Assembly: GCF_033100135.1 (NCBI RefSeq)
Contig: NZ_CP136920.1
Span: 5,637,001 to 5,701,000, forward strand
From: Rubellicoccus peritrichatus
Lineage (GTDB): Bacteria > Verrucomicrobiota > Verrucomicrobiia > Opitutales > Cerasicoccaceae
Reading direction: 5' to 3'
DNA length: 64,000 nucleotides
Under the pieces are notes generated by a model. That model was not told the origin of the DNA, ran no database searches, and saw nothing but the letters and a program-made list of their open reading frames with translations. Below, in pieces: positions 54,778 to 63,418 of the stretch (position 1 is the first letter of the stretch; every line of letters begins with the position of its first letter). The translations under genes and the position numbers were made by a program.

Positions 54778-55392
54778 ATGAAAAAAGTTATTGTTCTATT
54801 ATCGTTATTTGCAGTATCTCAGGCACATGCGGCCAGTGGCATTTTTGGAGCCTATTTGAGTTTTGATGTGGATTCCGTGATATCCACTTATGGGGAGAAT
54901 CAGCCAGGCCCCAACACCACAACCGGCTACAACGGATCCGATCTTGGAACCGTCAATACAGGTGAAAGCGTAACACTATCTTTCGCCGAAGTTTTAACCT
55001 TTAAAAACGGCGGAAGTGATGTGACTGGAGCCAGCATAAACTTCCGTGTCTACGAAACCGGTTCGCCAAGTGGAGTTTTTACAGAAACAGGAATCAATTT
55101 TGGATCAAATGCCCCATTCACAGACATTGCTGGTAACAACTTCACCAATGCCGGCGACCAAAGCTGGAACAATATTACCACCAGCACGGATGTTGCCAAT
55201 GGACTTTCCGCAGGGAATTACACGGTAGAAGTATTCTGGAAAGCGACCAGCACAGATGGTGATCACTTCGTGAACAATGGTGGTTCCAACTATACAGCCA
55301 CTTTTGAAGTTGTCCCCGAACCTTCGACTTATGCTGCTTTGTTTGGGCTGGCCGTTCTTGGGCTTGCTGCCTGGAGGCGTCGCCGTTCATAA
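54778..55392 (+). CDS. PEP-CTERM sorting-domain protein
   Basis: A 204-residue exported protein with a signal peptide (residues 1-19, ending QAHAA). The middle is a beta-rich domain (SFAEVLTFKNGGSDVTGASINFRVYETG). It ends with VPEPSTYAALFGLAVLGLAAWRRRRS, the full PEP-CTERM tag: PEP motif, one helix, Arg cluster. In other bacteria this tag is recognised by an exosortase (EpsH) and such proteins end up in the extracellular matrix or surface. No exosortase gene is in the window. It is followed after 33 bases by a second PEP-CTERM gene. Confidence 0.9.
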   Translation: MKKVIVLLSLFAVSQAHAASGIFGAYLSFDVDSVISTYGENQPGPNTTTGYNGSDLGTVNTGESVTLSFAEVLTFKNGGSDVTGASINFRVYETGSPSGVFTETGINFGSNAPFTDIAGNNFTNAGDQSWNNITTSTDVANGLSAGNYTVEVFWKATSTDGDHFVNNGGSNYTATFEVVPEPSTYAALFGLAVLGLAAWRRRRS

Positions 55393-55425
55393 CACGCTGT
55401 TATAGATTTTAAAACGATCCCTACC

Positions 55426-56202
55426 ATGAAAACTATTGTATTGCTTGCTGCGACGCAGCTAGCTGTTGGTGCAGTCTTTGCGCTCACAGCCTCAGATAAC
55501 GCATCCAACTACGGCGGTGGTTGGACGAATGGTTCCAATCAGGGAACTGGTTTTGGCACATGGAGTCTCAATAGTGATGGCGGCACAAGTGGCTTCGCAG
55601 GAAATTTTTTAGGAGATTCAACAGCAGGTGCTGGAGATATCAATACAGCTGGTAACTCCTTCGGTCTCTTTGCAAATCAAGATGCTGGTGCCTTTTCCAC
55701 TGCCACTCGCTCTTTCTCTTCTGCCCTGACAACGAATGATCAATTTACGGCTCAAATAGCCCTGAACTTCGACAACGGAAACAAAGGTTTCAACCTTCGA
55801 ACTGGTACCGATAATATTCTAGGTTTCAATGTGGGAAGTGGTGGTAGCATCAACACCGCTTTCACTGACAATCCGATCACAGCTCAGTATGACTATGGTG
55901 GTAATGATGCAGTCATTGACATTAGCATTCTCGTCACATCAGCAAGCTCCGTCCAATATACTGTTTCGCGAACTTCTTCAGCAGGCCTTCAAGGCATACT
56001 ATTCAATGGATCCATCACAGGTATTGCCGGATCCATTGACAACTTCGAGTTCTATAACAGTGGCACGGATAATGGTGACCCTCAAAACAATCTCTACTTC
56101 AACAGCATTGCAGTAAACCCAGTACCGGAACCAAGCTTCTATGCTGCCCTTGGCGGTATTGTTGCCTTGGGCATTGCTTTACTTCGCCGCCAACGCAGTT
56201 AA
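55426..56202 (+). CDS. PEP-CTERM sorting-domain protein
   Basis: A 258-residue exported protein: signal peptide (residues 1-21, ending VFALT), then a Gly/Asn/Thr/Ser-rich beta domain (GNKGFNLRTGTDNILGFNVGSGG ... YTVSRTSSAGLQGILFNG), then VPEPSFYAALGGIVALGIALLRRQRS, a complete PEP-CTERM tag. Same strand as, and 33 bases after, another PEP-CTERM gene; a strong terminator follows. Function unknown beyond surface or matrix location. Confidence 0.9.
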   Translation: MKTIVLLAATQLAVGAVFALTASDNASNYGGGWTNGSNQGTGFGTWSLNSDGGTSGFAGNFLGDSTAGAGDINTAGNSFGLFANQDAGAFSTATRSFSSALTTNDQFTAQIALNFDNGNKGFNLRTGTDNILGFNVGSGGSINTAFTDNPITAQYDYGGNDAVIDISILVTSASSVQYTVSRTSSAGLQGILFNGSITGIAGSIDNFEFYNSGTDNGDPQNNLYFNSIAVNPVPEPSFYAALGGIVALGIALLRRQRS

Positions 56203-56224
56203 ATACAAAGCACCTCTTTTAGAC

Positions 56225-56254
56225 AAAGCCGCAGATTGTTCTCTGCGGCTTTTT
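56225..56254 (+). terminator. Intrinsic terminator after the PEP-CTERM pair
   Basis: A perfect 11-bp stem AAAGCCGCAGA (56225-56235) / TCTGCGGCTTT (56242-56252) with a 6-base loop and a TTTTT tail, 22 bases past the second PEP-CTERM stop. Confidence 0.9.
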
Positions 56255-56280
56255 CATGACCCGTCGGTCGACGAACGATT

Positions 56281-56312
56281 GCAAGTTGAATTTGCCATCA
56301 AAGACATCTAGA
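56281..56312 (+). repeat. Left copy of a diverged direct repeat
   Basis: GCAAGTTGAATTTGCCATCA and onward matches 63373-63404 at 25 of 32 positions; all seven differences are transitions. This copy lies between the PEP-CTERM terminator and the 3' end of the regulator gene, with no open frame behind it. The other copy lies just before the prepilin gene. Confidence 0.6.
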
Positions 56313-56342
56313 CATTTTTAAACAAATCTCGATGCAAGTAGA

Positions 56343-57545
56343 CTACCCTGTTGTGGTATTACCGCCGAACTTGCGGCGAAAAGCATGTGGCGTCATCCCT
56401 CGAGTTTTTTGAAACAAGCGAGCAATATTTGTATCCGTATCATAGCCCATTGCATATGCAATCTCAGCAATGGTGAGATTCGTCTCAAGGAGTAGTCTCG
56501 CAAAATGCTCCACCCTACGCTCACGAATGTAAGCAGATATCGTCTGTCCTGTAACGCTTTTGAAATGGTCATACAAAGCACGGCGCGATAAACTCACTGC
56601 ATTGACCACATCATTCACCTCGATGGGATAATTGATCCGTTCATTGATAAATGCAATTGCGGTAGAAACATCGGGATCGAAAGTCAGCGTCGCATCTGTA
56701 GAACGACGCGCAACGACACGCAACGGCTCAACGACTACGTTCACTGGCTTGGTTTGTTTATGCGATCGCCTCGTTCCTCGACTTAGCTGACGTGCGAGTT
56801 GCTCGGCCGCATCGTAGCCTGCACGCTCTGTATTCAACGAAACACTGCTCATTGGTGTCGTTGTCAAATCACAAACGGCCTCATCATTGCCGACACCAAT
56901 CAACGCAATCTCCTCAGGGATCGAACGCCCTACAGCCAAGCATGCCTCCTGCACCAAAAGCGAGAAGTCATCCGTACAAACCATCAGCCCGGTCTGCGAC
57001 GGCAAATCCCGTAGCCATTGCTGCAAGGTTTCAAACTCATCATTACGATTTAAAAACTCATCTCCTTGAGAACTCTCAAAGATGGACACCTCATGCCCAT
57101 ACTCAGACAAAGTCTCACAAAAACCCTCGCAGCGCAGGCGTGACCAGAAGAACAAAGCGTTCATGCCACAAAATGCAAAATGCCGCAGACCACTTTCGTA
57201 CAAATGCTGGGCAGCCATTCGCCCTACCGCATAATCATTGACCACGATGTTCGACAGCCCAGATCGGGGCTCAGTCGTCGGCACATACATAACAGGCATC
57301 GGCAAGTCCAATAGTTCGTCGTAATGCTCAGATTCGCGAATGATCAGACCATCAGGCTGCCAAGTACGAACTAATTCGACCGGCGACACATGTTGATCGG
57401 GCAAATACGGAACATGCCGATAAAACTGCCAAGGCCCATGTAAATTCGTGTACTTTGCAATGCCTCGCAGCAAACCACGCTCATAATTGCGCGTGCCTTC
57501 CATAAGCAACGCAATACGCGGGGCAGATGGCAGCACTGACTTCAT
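56343..57545 (-). CDS. XylR-type transcriptional regulator (LacI-like sensor + AraC HTH)
   Basis: A 400-residue regulator. Residues 8-275 resemble a LacI/periplasmic-binding-protein ligand domain (RIALLMEGTRNYERGLLRGIAKY, GLSNIVVNDYAVGRMAAQHLYESGLRHFAFCG, EIALIGVGNDEAVCDLTTTPMSSVSLN). The C-terminal 110 residues are an AraC double helix-turn-helix (SLSRRALYDHFKSVTGQTISAYIRERRVEHFARLLLETNLTIAEIAYAMGYDTDTNIARLFQKTRGMTPHAFRR). This is the architecture of E. coli XylR. It probably senses a sugar and controls the divergent transporter-catabolic operon that starts 168 bases away. Confidence 0.93.
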   Translation of the reverse strand: MKSVLPSAPRIALLMEGTRNYERGLLRGIAKYTNLHGPWQFYRHVPYLPDQHVSPVELVRTWQPDGLIIRESEHYDELLDLPMPVMYVPTTEPRSGLSNIVVNDYAVGRMAAQHLYESGLRHFAFCGMNALFFWSRLRCEGFCETLSEYGHEVSIFESSQGDEFLNRNDEFETLQQWLRDLPSQTGLMVCTDDFSLLVQEACLAVGRSIPEEIALIGVGNDEAVCDLTTTPMSSVSLNTERAGYDAAEQLARQLSRGTRRSHKQTKPVNVVVEPLRVVARRSTDATLTFDPDVSTAIAFINERINYPIEVNDVVNAVSLSRRALYDHFKSVTGQTISAYIRERRVEHFARLLLETNLTIAEIAYAMGYDTDTNIARLFQKTRGMTPHAFRRKFGGNTTTG

Positions 57546-57663
57546 AACAAATCAGTCAATACTTTAGACAGAAAACAGACTCAAGGCCAAAGCTGCACAT
57601 ATTGAGGATTATTATGCACGCAGAGACATTGTGCAATCTGAAGTAATCTGCTAACATGTTCTA

Positions 57664-57675
57664 TATCGCACGATA
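57664..57675. promoter_or_regulatory. Candidate operator in the regulator-transporter intergenic space
   Basis: TATCGCACGATA: 5-bp arms TATCG/CGATA around CA, 38 bases before the transporter ATG. Its place between divergent regulator and operon is where a XylR-type protein would bind. The match is short. Confidence 0.35.
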
Positions 57676-57713
57676 GTCGTTACAACGAATCCAAGCCCTG
57701 AACTAGAACTCCG

Positions 57714-59411
57714 ATGAGCACACCACAACTCGAGCACGACCGCAGCATACTGCGGGCAGGCGAAGCCAAAGGTGGTCTCGCGCGTATCGGAGCCTACGTT
57801 CGACTGTCAGGTCCGGGTTGGTTGCAATCAGCGATTACACTGGGCGGTGGATCACTCAGCACGAGTCTCTTTCTAGGTGTATTGGGGGGCGTGTCGCTCC
57901 TCTGGATACAGCCACTGGCCATGGCGCTCGGCATCATCATGCTATGCGCGATTTCCTATGTCACACTCTCGACTGGCCAAAAACCATTTCAGCTCGTCAA
58001 GGCTCACTTCAATCCCGTCATTGCCTGGGCCTGGATCATCGCGACACTCCTCGCCAATGTAATATGGGCACTGCCAACCTTCAGCCTCGGTGCGAGCGCA
58101 GTCTCGCAAAATTTACTATCGGGAACTTCAGAGGGTATGATCGCCATTGGGATGCTCTTACTTGCTGTGGCCATCATCTGGTTTTATGACACCGGGAATC
58201 GCGGCATCAAAATCTTCGAAAACCTACTCAAGCTCATCGTAGCATTGATTGTCCTCTCCTTTGTCGGTGTGGTTTTTAAAATGAGCAGTACTGAGGGCGG
58301 GCTCGATTGGGCAGCGATCATTCGAGGCTTCATCCCCAACGTCAGTCAACTCACCACTCCTGCCGAAGCCTTTCAGCGACACCTCGCAGAGCTTAGCGGA
58401 AACGCACGCACTTTTTGGGAGGCCGAAATCGTGACGCAGCAACGCGGCGTCATCTTTTCTGGAGTTACATACGCGGTAGGCATTAACATGACCTTTCTCC
58501 TTCCCTGCTCTCAGCTTGCCAAAGGTTGGGACAAAGACTTCCGCAAACTCGCTGTCTTTGATTTATCTACCAGTTTATTGATTCCATTTACGATAGCAAC
58601 CAGCTGCATTGTCATCGCTGCTTCGAATCAATTTCATGCGATCCAGGAAAAAGGTCTGATCACCGCAATCGACCCAAGCAACGGCTCAATCGTTTTGACC
58701 GATGCAGATACACCAAACACTGCACTATCCAGTGCCTACCAACGACTGCTTAACAGTCGTCTAAGCAATCAGGGAATAACATTGGCAGACTTCAGTCCCA
58801 ATGAACTCGCAACGATGCAAGCAGAGATGCCTTTGCCCGAAAAGCAAATGGCTGCGATGCTGGTCAAACGTGGTGCGCTCAGCCTGTCACGTTCCCTTGA
58901 ACCATTGATGGGACGTGCTTTTGCCAATTATATTTTCGGATTCGGAGTCTTTGCCATGACACTCTCGACGATCATCGTGTTAATGCTGATCAACGGATTC
59001 GTCGCATGTGAAATGCTCGGGCTCCCCAGCACTGGACCATGGCATCGCTTAGGCTGTATGCTTCCCGGTCTGGGAGTGCTCGGCCCCTTCATCTGGCAAA
59101 AAGCAAGCTTCTGGGTCGTAATCCCGACTGCAACAATTGGACTGGTGGCACTGCCGCTTGCATACCTGAGCTTCTTTGCACTATTCAATAATAGAAAGCT
59201 ACTCGGCGAATCTTTCATTACTGGCGGTAAGCGCATCGCTTGCAATACCCTCATGCTCTGTGCAATCGCGTTTGTCACCTTCGGTTGCGTTTGGGCGACT
59301 TATGCTAAAACGGGAATACTTGGCCTCCTGGGAATTCTAATCTTTCTAATACTCGCGGGGATTGCACATATCCGTCGTCGCCCCTCAAACACATTACATA
59401 CCAATGGCTGA
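57714..59411 (+). CDS. Nramp-family-like transporter lacking the DPGN motif
   Basis: A 565-residue inner-membrane protein with about 11-12 helices and the Nramp (LeuT-type) start: LSGPGWLQSAITLGGGSLSTSLFLGVLGGVSLLWIQPLAM. True Nramp metal transporters have GPG-(x)-DPGN here, with Asp and Asn binding the metal; this protein reads TLGGGS instead. A roughly 80-residue hydrophilic insertion lies near residues 320-400. Being first in a sugar-catabolic operon under a XylR-type regulator, it more likely imports the organic substrate than a metal ion (inference). Its stop overlaps the cupin start by 8 bases, suggesting translational coupling. Confidence 0.78.
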   Translation: MSTPQLEHDRSILRAGEAKGGLARIGAYVRLSGPGWLQSAITLGGGSLSTSLFLGVLGGVSLLWIQPLAMALGIIMLCAISYVTLSTGQKPFQLVKAHFNPVIAWAWIIATLLANVIWALPTFSLGASAVSQNLLSGTSEGMIAIGMLLLAVAIIWFYDTGNRGIKIFENLLKLIVALIVLSFVGVVFKMSSTEGGLDWAAIIRGFIPNVSQLTTPAEAFQRHLAELSGNARTFWEAEIVTQQRGVIFSGVTYAVGINMTFLLPCSQLAKGWDKDFRKLAVFDLSTSLLIPFTIATSCIVIAASNQFHAIQEKGLITAIDPSNGSIVLTDADTPNTALSSAYQRLLNSRLSNQGITLADFSPNELATMQAEMPLPEKQMAAMLVKRGALSLSRSLEPLMGRAFANYIFGFGVFAMTLSTIIVLMLINGFVACEMLGLPSTGPWHRLGCMLPGLGVLGPFIWQKASFWVVIPTATIGLVALPLAYLSFFALFNNRKLLGESFITGGKRIACNTLMLCAIAFVTFGCVWATYAKTGILGLLGILIFLILAGIAHIRRRPSNTLHTNG

Positions 59412-60153
59412 CCTACAATTATCACATGCAAGTACCTCCTTGATTGGTGGACTCGGCATGACGCGCGTGACTGTCTACGACCAACGCGTTGCCCCCGATG
59501 GTAAACACTCAGGTTGTCCACACCTGCATGCCATCTGTGCCGAAGCCTACTACGTGCTGAGTGGCAAAGGCTACGTTGAACTTCACAATCTCGAAGATGG
59601 ATGGCATGAAGTGAAGCTGCAAAAGGGCACTTACTTTCAATTCCCTCCCAATACACTGCACCGTTTAGTCAACGAAGACCAACTCGTCATCCTTGGCATG
59701 ATGAGCAACGCGGGGCTTGCGGAAAATGGTGACGCCCGCATCTATTTTGGGCCAGAAGTCGATTCCGATCCATTTGCATATGAGGACTCAGTTGCACTCG
59801 TATCAAAAGGCCTGGAAGGTGCACTCGAACGCCGTGATCGCGCAGTTGAAGGTTATCAGCACTTAATCGAATTGTGGGACTCTGATCGCGACACCTACTT
59901 CGATGAACTGAAACGCTTTATCAACCGGCACCGGGAATTCGTGAGCATGCAACATGACAAGTTTGCGAGCTATATTGCGAATGGCCCACGTGCCTGGGCA
60001 GATCGAGCTGAAACACTTTTATCAGATTGCGGTCATACTGATACAGGCAGCAAAACGATTCAGCACACACCCACCGAATCTGCACGTTTTGGCATGTGCG
60101 GCACCCTACACCCAGTACAAGCCAATGGAGAGTCTACAGATATAGGATACTAA
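59404..60153 (+). CDS. Cupin-domain protein
   Basis: 249 residues from ATG 59404, which overlaps the transporter stop; the longer frame from 59362 would overlap more. The cupin barrel (about 15-110) shows metal ligands His40 and His42 in CPHLHA, Glu47 in AEAYYVLSG, and His86 in PPNTLHRL. The C-terminal half is helical (FDELKRFINRHREFVSMQHDKF). Cupins of this type are sugar-binding, isomerase or dioxygenase-like; the activity is unknown. No signal peptide. It sits second in the catabolic operon. Confidence 0.82.
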   Translation: MADLQLSHASTSLIGGLGMTRVTVYDQRVAPDGKHSGCPHLHAICAEAYYVLSGKGYVELHNLEDGWHEVKLQKGTYFQFPPNTLHRLVNEDQLVILGMMSNAGLAENGDARIYFGPEVDSDPFAYEDSVALVSKGLEGALERRDRAVEGYQHLIELWDSDRDTYFDELKRFINRHREFVSMQHDKFASYIANGPRAWADRAETLLSDCGHTDTGSKTIQHTPTESARFGMCGTLHPVQANGESTDIGY

Positions 60154-60154
60154 A

Positions 60155-61069
60155 ATGCATCTAAAATACACAGTTCTTTTCCTCTTACTTCCATGTGTGA
60201 TCCTAACCAATCACGCACATGCACAATGCCCTCCTTTCGAAGTCACTCCCGAATGGCTCGCGCAAATCGAAGCTATCGCTCCCGCCAAACCACTGGTAGC
60301 CCCCAAAGAACCACGCAAAGTTTTGATCTGTTCGCTAATGACGGGATTCAAACACTGGTGCACACCGCACACCGCCGCTATGCTCAAAATCCTGGGCGAT
60401 AAGAGTGGCGCTTACGAAGTCGTTTTCAGTAATGACCTGGCAAACTTTGAAGCCGACACGATTAAACAATACGATGTCATCGTGCTTAATAACACCTGTT
60501 CTAAAAACCCCGATCGCCACTTGTTCTATGATGTACTGCAAGACATGGAAAAAGCGATCGAACTTGAGAACAACTTAATCAATCACATCGCCAATGGCCA
60601 TGGACTCGCAGCCTTTCACGGCGGCATCGTGGCTTTCAACAAATCCAAACCGTTCAGCGAGATGATGGGCGGGTCATTCCATTATCATCCGAAACAGCAG
60701 ACTGTCACCGGACTAATCGTAGATGAATCTCATCCGATCACAAGCGCCTTCCATGGTGAGCCGCTCGTTCACTTCGATGAGCCCTACTACTTTAACAACG
60801 CTTACTTCGACTACAATTTCAGACCGCTACTTAAGATGCAACTCGATCCCGATGGCCCTGTAGATAAACGCCAGAAACCGTCGGATGCTTCCATCAAACG
60901 CTACATCTCATGGATTAAGCCGCACGGCAATGGCCGCGTATTCTACTGCAGCCCATCACACAACGCGCAAAGTTTTGAACAACCCAAACTACTTCAATTC
61001 ATCCTCAATGGCATGCAGTATGCCGCTGGTGATTTAGACTGCAACGACACCCCACTCACAGAGAATTAA
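60155..61069 (+). CDS. ThuA-like domain protein, secreted
   Basis: A 304-residue protein with a signal peptide (residues 1-24, ending NHAHAQ). The ThuA/trehalose-utilisation class I glutamine-amidotransferase-like fold shows KVLICSLMTGFKHWCTPHTAAMLKIL, YDVIVLNNTC, GHGLAAFHGGIVAF and MGGSFHYHP. ThuA-like proteins are frequent partners of Gfo/Idh/MocA oxidoreductases in Verrucomicrobia and Planctomycetes sugar operons; the reaction is not established, and here it would act in the periplasm. The start is one base after the cupin stop (TAAAATG). Confidence 0.88.
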   Translation: MHLKYTVLFLLLPCVILTNHAHAQCPPFEVTPEWLAQIEAIAPAKPLVAPKEPRKVLICSLMTGFKHWCTPHTAAMLKILGDKSGAYEVVFSNDLANFEADTIKQYDVIVLNNTCSKNPDRHLFYDVLQDMEKAIELENNLINHIANGHGLAAFHGGIVAFNKSKPFSEMMGGSFHYHPKQQTVTGLIVDESHPITSAFHGEPLVHFDEPYYFNNAYFDYNFRPLLKMQLDPDGPVDKRQKPSDASIKRYISWIKPHGNGRVFYCSPSHNAQSFEQPKLLQFILNGMQYAAGDLDCNDTPLTEN

Positions 61070-61072
61070 CAC

Positions 61073-62380
61073 ATGAAACGTAGAAAATTCCTCAAACAAT
61101 CATTTGTTGCCGGCAGTGCATCACTAATCCTGCCTTCTCTTTCATTTGGTGCCTCACCGAAAAATGATACCATGCGTCTCGCCCAAATCGGCACTGGACG
61201 CATGGGGCTTGGTGACATGAAAAATGCAATGGCGGTTGGCACCAAACCAAGCGTCAACGCACGTGTCGTCGCCGTCTGCGATGTCGACTCAAATCGCGTC
61301 GAAGTCGGGAAGCAAAATGTCGAAAAATTCTATCGAGAACGCGGCGAATCTCAGGTCGAAGTTAAAAGCTACAGCGACTACCGAGACTTACTTGCTCGTG
61401 ACGATATTGATGGCGTGATTATCTCCACCCCCGAACGCTGGCATGCATTGATAGGTATCGCTGCGGCAAATGCAGGCAAACACATTTACCTGCAGAAACC
61501 GCTCACCTACTCCATCGCGGAAGGGCAAGCGCTCATCAATGCAGTACGTGCCAACAACATCGTGCTTCAAACCGGGTCGCAGCAGCGCTCAAGCGTCTAC
61601 TTCTATCAAGTCTGCACCATCATTCGCAACAACTGGCTCGGTAAGCTAGAAAAGATCGAGGTAGAAGTGCCAACGGATAAAGGTAAGATGTTTGCAGAAC
61701 CTTCCGACGCACCAGCAAATCTCGATTATGACATGTGGCTGGGGCCCGCAGAGAGCACACCGTATATTGAAGCAGGTGTGCATCCAGACCAAGATTTCAC
61801 CCGCCCGGGTTGGCTACAACGTGAAGAATTTTGCCTCGGTATGATTACTGGCTGGGGTTCGCATATGTATGACATTGCTCAGTGGGCAATGGGCACAGAT
61901 CACGATTCAGGCCCGGTTGAAATCTCAGCGAAAGGTGATTTCCCGGACCGTGGTATATTTGATGTACATGTCGGTTACGAAGGTGAAGCACTTTATGCCA
62001 ATGGCGTTCGAATGACTTCAAGGAATGGCAGTGCAGGCGTACGCTTTTTAACCGAAAACGGCTGGGCATACTGCTCGCGTGGCGCCTTCAAATGCAGTGA
62101 TATGGAGTTGCTTCGCCGTAGGCCAACCGCCGACGAGGTGTCACTCTACAAGAGCAATAACCACATGGCAGACTTCATCACATCGGCGCGAGAAGGCAGC
62201 GACCCAATATGTCCGGTTGAAGTCGGCCACCGCTCCAACTCAATCTGTGTCCTCCATCATGCTTCGATGAAGCTGGGAGGCCGCAATCTGAAATGGGACC
62301 CGCAACAGGAAGTGGTCGTGGGCGACCAGGAAGCAACTGACGTCATCAATGTACCAATGCGCTCTCCCTGGATCATTTAA
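61073..62380 (+). CDS. Tat-exported Gfo/Idh/MocA-family oxidoreductase
   Basis: A 435-residue protein with a twin-arginine signal (MKRRKFLKQSF, hydrophobic run, SFGAS), like periplasmic glucose-fructose oxidoreductase, which is exported folded with bound NADP. The Rossmann domain has RLAQIGTGRMGLGD, VVAVCDVDS and DGVIISTPERWHALIGIAAANAGKHIYLQKPLTYSIAEGQ with the family QKP motif. The C-terminal domain includes GWGSHMYDIAQWAMG. It probably oxidises or isomerises a sugar in the periplasm. Spaced 3 bases after the ThuA gene. Confidence 0.93.
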   Translation: MKRRKFLKQSFVAGSASLILPSLSFGASPKNDTMRLAQIGTGRMGLGDMKNAMAVGTKPSVNARVVAVCDVDSNRVEVGKQNVEKFYRERGESQVEVKSYSDYRDLLARDDIDGVIISTPERWHALIGIAAANAGKHIYLQKPLTYSIAEGQALINAVRANNIVLQTGSQQRSSVYFYQVCTIIRNNWLGKLEKIEVEVPTDKGKMFAEPSDAPANLDYDMWLGPAESTPYIEAGVHPDQDFTRPGWLQREEFCLGMITGWGSHMYDIAQWAMGTDHDSGPVEISAKGDFPDRGIFDVHVGYEGEALYANGVRMTSRNGSAGVRFLTENGWAYCSRGAFKCSDMELLRRRPTADEVSLYKSNNHMADFITSAREGSDPICPVEVGHRSNSICVLHHASMKLGGRNLKWDPQQEVVVGDQEATDVINVPMRSPWII

Positions 62381-62381
62381 A

Positions 62382-63317
62382 ATGCGACCACCGATGCACA
62401 GCATCTGGAAAGGTTTCGCCGCAGTATTGCTGCTCAGCAGCCTGTCTTCACCTGCACAGCAGACCTTGCCAATTCTCGTTGATGGTGAACCATTGATTGA
62501 GTATCAGGCAGAACCGATTGCAAACCCCAAAGGTGGTGATGCCTTTAAGGGCAGCCATTTCATACATCCCTTAAAAACACCATCAGGTTTTGTCATCACA
62601 CAAATCCAGCCGAATGACCATAAGCATCACTTTGGGCTTTGGTGGCCATGGAAGTACATCGAAACCAACGGGCGTAAAGTACTTTGCTGGGAGCTGCAAA
62701 GAGGTGACGGCATCATACAAGCCGCAGAGAGCAAGCAGCTCGACAACGGATTGATCACAAGCAGTCATTACATAGACCGTAAAGCGAAAGGTGGACCAGT
62801 AGTGTTGCTACATGAGACGACGACGCTCACTGCATCAGCAATAACAGAAGTGCCACTGACAGGCTATAATCTGGATTTATCCATTGCTCAAAAAAGCGCA
62901 ACAGATCAGCCAATAACCGTTTCAACCCACCACTATAGCGGCTTTTCAATCCGAGCGACTGCGGATTGGAATAAAACAAACAGCACAGTGTTGACCAGTG
63001 AAGGCAAGGATCGACATACGGCCAATGGATCACAGGCACGTTGGGTACGCATTGAAGGTGAAACGCCCAATGTGAAGACTGCGGGCCTGCTTATGATGAG
63101 TCACCCAAGTAACCAAGCCCACCCGGAGAAGCTTCGCACCTGGAATCAACAACACGATGGTGCCATCTTTATCAACTTCAACCCAGTGGCAGATACTGAT
63201 TGGGTCTATCAACCGGACAAGACATACACTCGAAACTATCGTTTATTCATCTATGATGGTGCGCTTTCTGAAGACAATGCAGATGCTCTCTGGAATTCCT
63301 ATGCTACAGGGAGTTAA
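62382..63317 (+). CDS. PmoA-like (DUF6807) family protein, secreted
   Basis: 311 residues from ATG 62382, one base after the oxidoreductase stop in the same TAAAATG arrangement as the ThuA gene. Signal peptide: IWKGFAAVLLLSSLSSPAQQ. The body has the family phrases SHFIHPLKTPSGFVIT, DHKHHFGLWWPW and the closing YQPDKTYTRNYRLFIYDG. The family is often named PmoA after a methane-monooxygenase annotation, but the domain (PF14100) is common in sugar-catabolic operons, and a mutarotase-like or glycoside-related role is more likely. Last gene of the operon; no clear terminator follows. Confidence 0.85.
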   Translation: MRPPMHSIWKGFAAVLLLSSLSSPAQQTLPILVDGEPLIEYQAEPIANPKGGDAFKGSHFIHPLKTPSGFVITQIQPNDHKHHFGLWWPWKYIETNGRKVLCWELQRGDGIIQAAESKQLDNGLITSSHYIDRKAKGGPVVLLHETTTLTASAITEVPLTGYNLDLSIAQKSATDQPITVSTHHYSGFSIRATADWNKTNSTVLTSEGKDRHTANGSQARWVRIEGETPNVKTAGLLMMSHPSNQAHPEKLRTWNQQHDGAIFINFNPVADTDWVYQPDKTYTRNYRLFIYDGALSEDNADALWNSYATGS

Positions 63318-63372
63318 AAGAAGTCAATAACTACGCTCTGAGGCTTTTTACACCCCTATTCAACTGTCAACT

Positions 63373-63404
63373 GCAAGTCGAGCTTGTTATCAAAGGCATC
63401 TGGA
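63373..63404 (+). repeat. Right copy of a diverged direct repeat
   Basis: Matches 56281-56312 at 25 of 32 positions, differences all transitions. It ends 14 bases before the prepilin ATG and overlaps the promoter proposed there. The two copies flank the 7-kb regulator-transporter-catabolic cassette. Confidence 0.6.
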
Positions 63405-63412
63405 AGTATCTT
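63384..63412 (+). promoter_or_regulatory. Candidate promoter of the prepilin-like gene
   Basis: TTGTTA (63384-63389), a 17-base spacer and TATCTT (63407-63412). The ATG lies 6 bases past the -10, so the transcript would be leaderless or nearly so. The left repeat copy has TTGCCA-17-TTTTTA at the matching place. Confidence 0.4.
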
Positions 63413-63418
63413 ATTAGC

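Noticed and set aside
62382-63317. True methane/ammonia monooxygenase subunit suggested by the name PmoA
   Set aside because: It is a small secreted soluble protein in a sugar operon, without the membrane helices or partner subunits of particulate monooxygenase.
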